Shown here: positions 25,744 through 32,619 of the stretch, piece after piece | Layout of the letters: every line of letters begins with the position of its first letter | Numbering within the stretch: the stretch's first letter is position 1 | From: Vulcaniibacterium gelatinicum | Lineage (GTDB): Bacteria > Pseudomonadota > Gammaproteobacteria > Xanthomonadales > Xanthomonadaceae | Assembly (NCBI RefSeq): GCF_008033445.1 | Contig: NZ_VNKO01000018.1 | Span: forward strand, 1-63,535 | DNA length: 63,535 bases | Direction: 5' to 3' | Notes under the pieces: model-generated | Databases searched by the model: none | What the model was told of the DNA's origin: nothing | The model's input: only the letters and a program-made list of their open reading frames with translations | Translations under genes and position numbers: made by a program

Positions 25744-27237
25744 ATGTCGCACAAGCCGCCGTTGTCGTTCTGGCAGATCTGGAACATGTGCTTCGGCTTC
25801 CTCGGCATCCAGTTCGGCTTCGCGCTGCAGAACGCCAACGTCAGCCGCATCTTCCAGACCCTCGGCGCGGAGATGGAACAGATCCCGATGCTGTGGATCG
25901 CCGCGCCGCTGACCGGGCTGCTGGTGCAGCCGATCGTCGGCTACCTGTCCGACCGCACCTGGACCGGGCTCGGCCGGCGCCGGCCGTACTTCCTCGCCGG
26001 CGCGATCCTGGCCTCGCTGGCGCTGTTCGCGATGCCGGATTCGCCGGCGCTGTGGGTGGCGGCGGGCCTGCTGTGGGTGCTGGACGCCTCGATCAACGTC
26101 TCGATGGAACCGTTCCGCGCCTTCGTCGGCGACCAGCTGCCGGTGCGCCAGCGCCCTGCCGGCTACGCGATGCAGAGCTTCTTCATCGGCGTCGGCGCGG
26201 TGGTGGCGAGCCTGCTGCCGTGGCTGCTGGAGCAGGCGGGCGTGGCCAACACCGCGCCGCCGGGCGAGGTGCCCGACACCGTGCGCTACGCGTTCTGGTG
26301 CGGCGGCGCGGTGCTGCTCGGCGCGATCGGCTGGACCGTGCTGCGCACGCGCGAGTATCCGCCGGAGACGCTCAAGGCCTGGGACGAGGCGCCGCCGCTG
26401 CCGCGCCGCCCGCGCGAGCCGGCGCGGGTGCGCCGCCACGCCGCCGCCTGGCTGCTGGCCGGCGCCGCGATCGCGGCCACGGTCGCCTGGCGCGGCTGGG
26501 ACCGGCAGCTGTACCTGTTCGCGGCGCTGGTGGCGGGCTACGGCCTGGCGCTGGCGCTGCGCGCGCGCATGCGCGCTGCCAACCCCTTCGCCCAGGTGAT
26601 GGACGACCTGTACGACATGCCCGAGGCGATGCGCCAGCTCGCGGTGGTGCAGTTCTTCTCCTGGTTCGCGCTGTTCGCGATGTGGATCTACACCACCGGC
26701 GCGGTCACCAGCGTGCACTACGGCAGCAGCGACCCGACCTCGGCCGCGTACAACGCCGGCGCGAACTGGGTGGGCGTGCTGTTCGCCGCCTACAACGGCT
26801 TCGCCGCGCTCGCCGCGGTGGTGATCCCGTGGATGGCGCGCCGCCTCGGCCTGCGCCTGAGCCACCTGGTCAACGCCGTGCTCGGCGGCCTCGGCCTGCT
26901 CTCGTTCCTGGCGATCCGCGACCCGCACTGGCTGCTGCTGTCCATGCTCGGGGTCGGCTTCGCCTGGGCCTCGATCCTGTCGCTGCCCTACGCGCTGCTG
27001 TCCGACAGCCTGCCGGCGGAGAAGATGGGCGTGTACATGGGCATCTTCAATTTCTTCATCGTGATCCCGCAGCTGGTCGCGGCCAGCCTGCTCGGCTTCC
27101 TGCTCAAGGCCTTCTTCGGCGGCGAGCCGATCTACGCGCTGGCGATCGGCGGGATCAGCATGATCGTGGCCGGCCTGTGCGTGCTGCGGGTGCGCGAGCC
27201 GCAGCCGCGCGCGGCGGTGGCGGGAGCCGCGCCGTGA
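25744..27237 (+). CDS. MFS oligosaccharide transporter (SLC45/sucrose-maltose type)
   Basis: Inner-membrane carrier of 497 residues with 12 predicted helices. GYLSDRTWTGLGRRRPYF between helices 2 and 3 is the signature of the glycoside-pentoside-hexuronide and sucrose/maltose MFS branch. FGFALQNANVSRIFQTLGA in helix 1 is typical of carriers next to TonB receptors in Xanthomonas and Caulobacter. It is the likely inner-membrane entry for maltodextrins. Its stop overlaps the GTG start of the following amylase (GTGA), so the pair is co-translated. Confidence 0.9.
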   Translation: MSHKPPLSFWQIWNMCFGFLGIQFGFALQNANVSRIFQTLGAEMEQIPMLWIAAPLTGLLVQPIVGYLSDRTWTGLGRRRPYFLAGAILASLALFAMPDSPALWVAAGLLWVLDASINVSMEPFRAFVGDQLPVRQRPAGYAMQSFFIGVGAVVASLLPWLLEQAGVANTAPPGEVPDTVRYAFWCGGAVLLGAIGWTVLRTREYPPETLKAWDEAPPLPRRPREPARVRRHAAAWLLAGAAIAATVAWRGWDRQLYLFAALVAGYGLALALRARMRAANPFAQVMDDLYDMPEAMRQLAVVQFFSWFALFAMWIYTTGAVTSVHYGSSDPTSAAYNAGANWVGVLFAAYNGFAALAAVVIPWMARRLGLRLSHLVNAVLGGLGLLSFLAIRDPHWLLLSMLGVGFAWASILSLPYALLSDSLPAEKMGVYMGIFNFFIVIPQLVAASLLGFLLKAFFGGEPIYALAIGGISMIVAGLCVLRVREPQPRAAVAGAAP

Positions 27238-28922
27238 GCGCGCGCCGCGCGACCGCACTCGCCGCGGCCCTGCTGCTCGCCGCCTGCGCCACGCCGCCGC
27301 GCGCGCCGGCGCCGGAATACGTGGGCACCGACGAGCCGTTCGCCGCGCGCGCGGTGTACTTCGTGCTCACCGACCGCTTCGTCAACGGCGACCCGGCCAA
27401 CGACCAGCGCGACCAGGGCGGCCCGGATCCGGCGCGGCGCAGCTTCGACCGGCCCACGCCCGGCGCCGACGCGAACGGCGACAACCTCGGCTACCTCGGC
27501 GGCGACTTCCGGGGCCTGCTCGACAACGCCGGCTACATCGCCGGGATGGGCTTCGGCGCGGTGTGGCTGACCCCGATCGTGGACAACCCGGACGAGGCCT
27601 TCACCGGCGGCGATGCGGTCGGCTCCGGCGCGTTCTTCACCGACCGCGGCAAGACCGGCTACCACGGCTACTGGGGCGTGAACTTCTACCGCCTCGACGA
27701 GCACCTGCCGAGCCCCGGGCTCGATTTCGCCGCGCTCGACGCCGGGCTCGAGCGGCACGGGCTGAAGACCGTGCTCGACATCGTCGCCAACCACGGCTCG
27801 CCCTCGTGGACCATGCCCGTGGACCAGCCCAAGTTCGGCGAGATCTACGACCGCGACGGACGGCTGGTCGCCGACCACCAGAACCTGCCGCCGCCGCAGC
27901 TGGATCCGGCGCACAACCCGCTGCACGCGTTCTTCCACACCGAGCCGGACCTGGCCCAGCTTTCCAACCTCGACGAGGACAACCCGGCGGTGCTCGACTA
28001 CCTCGCCGGCGCCTACCTGCAGTGGATCGCGCAGGGCGCCGACGCGTTCCGCATTGACACCATCCGGCACATGCCGCTGCCGTTCTGGAAGCGTTTCACC
28101 GACCGGATCCGCGCCGCGCACCCCGGCTTCTTCATGTTCGGCGAGGCCTTCGACCACGACGCGGACAAGATCGCACCGTTCACCCGGCCCGGGAACGGCG
28201 GCGTGAGCGTGCTCGACTTCCCGCTCAAGGAGCGCATGCACGAGGTGTTCGGCCGCCGGCGCGCCGGCTACGAGCGCATCGCCGAGCGCCTGTACCTCGA
28301 CGGCGGCCCCTATCAGAACCCCTACGAGCTGATGACCTTCTACGACAACCACGACATGCCGCGCCTGGACACCGATGACGCCGGCTTCGTGGACGCGCAC
28401 AACTTCCTGTTCACCGCGCGCGGCATCCCGGTGGTCTATTACGGCTCCGAGATCGGCTTCATGCGCGGCGCCGCCGAGCACAAGGGCAACCGCAACTACT
28501 TCGGCCAGGACCGGATCGAGGCCGCGCGCGCGCATCCGATCCGCGCCGCCCTGGCGCGCATCGCGCGCGTGCGCCAGGCCTCGCCGGCGCTGCAGCGCGG
28601 GCTGCAGGTGAACGTGGAGATGCGGGGCGATCGCGCCGCGTTCTTCCGCGTGCTGCAGCGTGCGGGCGAGGCGCAGATCGCGCTGGTGCTGCTGAACAAG
28701 GGCGAGACGCCCGCGCACTTTTCCGTGCGCGAGTACGTGCAGCCGGGGCGCTGGCGGCGCGCGCTCGGCGGCGGCACGGTCGCGGTGCCGGCGGGCGGGG
28801 CGCTCACGGCCACGGTGCCTGCGCACGGGGTGGAGGTGTTCCTGCTCGACGCGCCGGTGAGCGCCCCCGCGCTGCGCGCCGCGCTCGAGCGCGCGCGGGC
28901 CGGGGCGCGCCCGCACGGCTGA
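27234..28922 (+). CDS. GH13 alpha-amylase/maltodextrinase lipoprotein
   Basis: 562-residue GH13 enzyme with a GTG start overlapping the MFS stop by four bases. The N-terminus is a lipoprotein signal with lipobox LLAAC, so the enzyme is anchored in a membrane facing the periplasm or surface. The barrel begins YFVLTDRFVNGDPAND. It has DIVANH, ADAFRIDTIRHM (nucleophile Asp), MFGEAFD (acid/base Glu) and FYDNHDMPR. Position suggests trimming of maltodextrins just before MFS uptake. Confidence 0.92.
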   Translation: MSARRATALAAALLLAACATPPRAPAPEYVGTDEPFAARAVYFVLTDRFVNGDPANDQRDQGGPDPARRSFDRPTPGADANGDNLGYLGGDFRGLLDNAGYIAGMGFGAVWLTPIVDNPDEAFTGGDAVGSGAFFTDRGKTGYHGYWGVNFYRLDEHLPSPGLDFAALDAGLERHGLKTVLDIVANHGSPSWTMPVDQPKFGEIYDRDGRLVADHQNLPPPQLDPAHNPLHAFFHTEPDLAQLSNLDEDNPAVLDYLAGAYLQWIAQGADAFRIDTIRHMPLPFWKRFTDRIRAAHPGFFMFGEAFDHDADKIAPFTRPGNGGVSVLDFPLKERMHEVFGRRRAGYERIAERLYLDGGPYQNPYELMTFYDNHDMPRLDTDDAGFVDAHNFLFTARGIPVVYYGSEIGFMRGAAEHKGNRNYFGQDRIEAARAHPIRAALARIARVRQASPALQRGLQVNVEMRGDRAAFFRVLQRAGEAQIALVLLNKGETPAHFSVREYVQPGRWRRALGGGTVAVPAGGALTATVPAHGVEVFLLDAPVSAPALRAALERARAGARPHG

Positions 28923-28936
28923 CCGCCGCGCGTACC

Positions 28937-29974
28937 TCAGCCCGCGCCGCTGGATTTGCGCACCACCAGGGTGGCCGGGAGCATCGTGCTCTGCACCGGC
29001 TCGTCCCGGATCTGGCGCAGCAGCGTCTCCACCAGCAGTTCGCCGGCGCGCGAGGTGTCCTGGTACACCGTGGTCAGCGGCGGATTGGCGAAGCGCGCCA
29101 TCGGGATGTCGTCGAAGCCCACCACCGCCACGTCCCAGGGCACGTGCCGGCCGTGCTCGGCCAGCGCGCGCATCGCCCCGATCGCGATCAGGTCGCTGGC
29201 CGCGAACACCGCGTCGAACGGCAACCCGCGCTCCATCAGCGTGACCGCCGCGGCATGGCCGGCCTCCTCCGAGCTCTCGGCGTCCACCTGCAGGTCCGGA
29301 TGCAGGCCGGGCAGCCCGGCCTCGCGCAGGGCGGCGTCGCAGCCGCGGTAGCGGGCCAGGAACTCCGGGCAGTGGCTGGAGGCGCCGCCGAGGAAGGCCA
29401 CCCGCTTGCGCCCCTGCCGGGCCAGGTGCGCGCCGGCCAGGTGCCCGCCCTGGACGTTGTCGCAGCCGATCGAGACCCCCGGCTGGTCCGGCAGCACCGG
29501 CCCCCAGCGCACGAAATGGGTGCCCTGCTGCACCAGCCGCTCGAGCTTGCTGCGGTAGGCCAGGTAGTCGCCGTAGCCGAGCAGGATCAGCCCGTCGGCC
29601 TTCATGCTGTCCTCGTAGTCGGCGTGCCAGTCGTCGGAGAGCTGCTGGAACGAGACCAGCAGGTCGTGGCCGTGGCGGGCGCAGGCCCGGGTGATCGAGC
29701 CCAGCATGGACAGGAAGAACGGGTTGATGTGCGAGTCGTCCGGGGTCGGGTCCTCGAACAGCAGCAGCGCCAGGGTGCCGGCGCGCTGGGTGCGCAGGGC
29801 CGAGGCGCGGCGGTCCACCTTGTAGTTCAGGGCCTCGACCGCCTCCAGCACCCGCCGCCGGGTCTCCGGGTTGACCAGCGGGCTGCCGCGCAGGACCCGC
29901 GACACGGTGGCCTGGGACACGCCGGCGCGGTGGGCGATGTCCACCGAGGTGGCTCTGGACTTCTTGCTGCGCAT
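28937..29974 (-). CDS. LacI-family transcriptional regulator, probable maltodextrin/ED regulator
   Basis: 345-residue repressor-type protein. The N-terminal helix-turn-helix has DIAHRAGVSQATVSRVLRG, the LacI recognition-helix form that binds CG-centred palindromes. A hinge helix with LNYKVDRRASALR follows, then a periplasmic-binding-like sugar sensor with PFFLSMLG, SIGCDNVQGG, AVFAASDLIAIGA and VAVVGFDDIPMARF. It lies at the end of the sugar locus, convergent with the amylase lipoprotein. The four palindromes at 3480, 13743, 22307 and 25646 are its likely operators. The effector sugar cannot be read from sequence. Confidence 0.93.
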   Translation of the reverse strand: MRSKKSRATSVDIAHRAGVSQATVSRVLRGSPLVNPETRRRVLEAVEALNYKVDRRASALRTQRAGTLALLLFEDPTPDDSHINPFFLSMLGSITRACARHGHDLLVSFQQLSDDWHADYEDSMKADGLILLGYGDYLAYRSKLERLVQQGTHFVRWGPVLPDQPGVSIGCDNVQGGHLAGAHLARQGRKRVAFLGGASSHCPEFLARYRGCDAALREAGLPGLHPDLQVDAESSEEAGHAAAVTLMERGLPFDAVFAASDLIAIGAMRALAEHGRHVPWDVAVVGFDDIPMARFANPPLTTVYQDTSRAGELLVETLLRQIRDEPVQSTMLPATLVVRKSSGAG

Positions 29975-29990
29975 GGGGGCTCGGCCCGGG

Positions 29991-30002
29991 ACTGCCGGCA
30001 GT
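29991..30002. promoter_or_regulatory. 12-bp palindrome upstream of the LacI-family gene
   Basis: ACTGCCGGCAGT is a perfect palindrome 17 bases before the regulator start. A TACACT hexamer on the minus strand (30005-30000) overlaps it and could be a -10 element. It does not resemble the four sugar-locus operators, so any role in autoregulation or by another protein is open. Confidence 0.3.
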
Positions 30003-30090
30003 GTAGTCAGGCCCGGCCGGCGCCGGCGAGCCTCCCCCGGCCCCCTGCGGGGCGACAGGGGTCGCCTACCGTTCCATGAACGGAATGCTG

Positions 30091-30118
30091 GGAACCTTTC
30101 CCGGCCTTAGCAGTCGAA
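30091..30118 (+). promoter_or_regulatory. Sigma-E-like promoter of rpoH
   Basis: GGAACC (30091-30096), 17 bases, then TCGAA (30114-30118) matches the general ECF sigma-E pattern GGAAC-N16/17-TCxxA. Transcription would begin near 30124, about 20 bases before the rpoH ATG. Sigma-E control of rpoH is established in enterics and reported in Xylella; the match here is from reading the sequence only. Confidence 0.45.
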
Positions 30119-30133
30119 AGGCCCGACTGCTAA
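30107..30133. promoter_or_regulatory. CIRCE-like inverted repeat upstream of rpoH
   Basis: TTAGCAGTC, exactly nine bases, GACTGCTAA. The HrcA operator CIRCE is TTAGCACTC-N9-GAGTGCTAA, so this differs by one base per arm, changed symmetrically so that pairing is kept. The pairing extends one base at each outer end and one inward (11-bp arms, 30106-30116 and 30124-30134). It ends 10 bases before the rpoH ATG and overlaps the -10 of the sigma-E-like promoter. Confidence 0.7.
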
Positions 30134-30143
30134 GATCGCTGCC

Positions 30144-31022
<879 letters not shown>

Positions 31023-31051
31023 GGCGCCCGCGCCCGCACGCACACCGCCGC

Positions 31052-31083
31052 GAAGCCCCCGCCCGGGGGCTTCGCCGTTTCTG
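31052..31083 (+). terminator. Probable terminator after rpoH
   Basis: GAAGCCCCC and GGGGGCTTC form a 9-bp perfect stem with a GCCC loop, 30 bases after the rpoH stop, followed by GCCGTTTCT. The T run is weak and offset by three bases. Confidence 0.65.
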
Positions 31084-31139
31084 CGCCACTGGTTAGGATG
31101 GCCCGCCGGCAGCTGGCCGGCGTGCAAGAGGAATCGCCG

Positions 31140-31733
31140 ATGCGTGGTTGGGGGATGCGCGCGGGACTGGCGTTGCTGGTGCTGCTGGCCTCGTGGTCGG
31201 CCCGGGCCCAGGAAGCGCCCGCGACCGGCACGCTGCTGCTGGAGGTCAAGCCGTTCCGCACGGAAGTGAAGCTGAGCAAGAAGATCCAGGGCCGGCTGGA
31301 GAGCGGCGGCATCGAGTGGGGCGTGAAGGATGGCCAGCTGGTCATCGCGCTGGTCAACAAGCGCTTCCTCCGTTTCGACATCCCCGAGTTCACCCGCTGG
31401 GGCGAGCGCCGGACGCTCGAACTGCCGGCCGGCGACTACACCGTCACCTGCGCCTGCTTCCTGCCCGAAGGCGGCCTGAGCGTGGAGAAGGCGCTGAAGA
31501 AGGGCGCCTACTTCAACGAGAACGTGCTGAGCTTCCGCATCGAGCCCGGCCGGCAGACGCGGCTGCAGCTCGACCCGGTGATGCAGAAGCACGCCACCTT
31601 CCTGCTCAACTTCTACATGCCGTCGCTGCTGATGACGGTCGGCGACGACCCCGCGGCGACGCCCGTGGTGGTCAACGCGCGGACCGAGCGCTCGATCGCG
31701 TGGGAGGACTACAAGGGCCCGCTCAAGTTCTGA
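31140..31733 (+). CDS. Exported protein of unknown function
   Basis: I do not recognise a named domain. The start at 31140 is preceded by AGAGGA at 7 bases. The 197 residues open with a clear signal peptide (MRGWGMRAGLALLVLLASWSARAQ), then a soluble beta-rich domain with TGTLLLEVKPFRTEVKLSKK, a Cys pair in TCACFLPEGG, and NFYMPSLLMTVGDD. Two nearby cysteines could form a disulfide or metal site in the periplasm. It sits alone between the rpoH terminator and its own terminator-like hairpin. Confidence 0.8.
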   Translation: MRGWGMRAGLALLVLLASWSARAQEAPATGTLLLEVKPFRTEVKLSKKIQGRLESGGIEWGVKDGQLVIALVNKRFLRFDIPEFTRWGERRTLELPAGDYTVTCACFLPEGGLSVEKALKKGAYFNENVLSFRIEPGRQTRLQLDPVMQKHATFLLNFYMPSLLMTVGDDPAATPVVVNARTERSIAWEDYKGPLKF

Positions 31734-31756
31734 GCGCGCGCCGGATGAGGAACACG

Positions 31757-31785
31757 ACGGCCCGGGATTCCCGGGCCGTTATCGT
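31757..31785 (+). terminator. Probable terminator after the exported unknown
   Basis: ACGGCCCGG pairs with CCGGGCCGT around GATTC, followed by TATCGTT, starting 24 bases past the stop at 31733. The stem is strong and the T run poor. Confidence 0.55.
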
Positions 31786-31838
31786 TCCGCACCGAGTCGT
31801 TCACGCCGCCCCGGTCACGCCGGGCCTACCATCGCGGC

Positions 31839-32609
31839 ATGGCCGCCATGTCTGCCCGGGCCGTCTCGGGGCGCTTGTTGCCGGCGCTGCTCGCGGCGCT
31901 GCTGGCGCTGGCGGGCGCGGTGGCCGCGGCGCCGCCGCGCGACGAGTACCGGGCGCAGCGGGCGCAGTTGCTGCGCGAGATCGGCCGCCATGCCGAGGCC
32001 ATGGCCCGCGACGGCGGCCGGCCGTGGATCTCGCGCCGGGTGCTGGCGGCGCTGGAACGGGTGCCGCGGCACGAATTCGTGCCCGAGTCGCAGCGCCGCC
32101 ACGCCTACGAGAACCGGCCGCTGCCGATCGGCTACGGCCAGACCATCTCGCAGCCGTACATCGTGGCGCTGATGACCGAGCTGGCGCAGCCGGAACCGGG
32201 CGACCGGGTGCTCGAAATCGGCACCGGCTCGGGCTACCAGGCGGCGGTGCTGGCCGAGCTGGTCGGCGAGGTGTACTCGATCGAGATCGTCGAGCCGCTC
32301 GCGCGCCAGGCGGCGCAGCGGCTGCAGCGGCTCGGCTACGCCAACGTGCACACCACGGTCGGCGACGGCTACTACGGCTGGAAGGCGCACGCGCCCTACG
32401 ACGCGATCGTGGTCACCGCGGCCGCGCCGTCGGTGCCGCCGCCGCTGCTCGAGCAGCTCAAGCCGGGCGGGCGGATGGTGATCCCGGTCGGCACCAGCTT
32501 CTTCACCCAGACCCTGATGCTGGTGGAGAAGCGCGCCGACGGGAAGGTGCGCACCACCCAGCTGCTGCCGGTGCGGTTCGTGCCGCTGACCCGGGGCGAG
32601 GCGCGCTGA
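31839..32609 (+). CDS. pcm: Protein-L-isoaspartate O-methyltransferase, exported form
   Basis: SAM-dependent repair enzyme that methylates isoaspartyl residues in damaged proteins. The 256 residues have the PIMT segments PRHEFVPE, PIGYGQTISQPYIVALMTEL, the SAM site VLEIGTGSGYQAAVLAEL, and VVTAAAPSVPPPLLEQLKPGG. Unlike the usual cytoplasmic enzyme of about 210 residues, it starts with a hydrophobic signal-like segment (LLPALLAALLALAGAVAAA), implying export or anchoring at the periplasmic side. A start at 31848 is equally possible. The GTG start of the next gene follows within 11 bases. Confidence 0.93.
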   Translation: MAAMSARAVSGRLLPALLAALLALAGAVAAAPPRDEYRAQRAQLLREIGRHAEAMARDGGRPWISRRVLAALERVPRHEFVPESQRRHAYENRPLPIGYGQTISQPYIVALMTELAQPEPGDRVLEIGTGSGYQAAVLAELVGEVYSIEIVEPLARQAAQRLQRLGYANVHTTVGDGYYGWKAHAPYDAIVVTAAAPSVPPPLLEQLKPGGRMVIPVGTSFFTQTLMLVEKRADGKVRTTQLLPVRFVPLTRGEAR

Positions 32610-32619
32610 CGGGACGCGC

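Noticed and set aside
30069-30083. CCGTTC-CAT-GAACGG inverted repeat upstream of rpoH as an operator
   Set aside because: Six-base arms are common by chance at this GC content, and no known motif matches; the CIRCE-like repeat next to it is far stronger.
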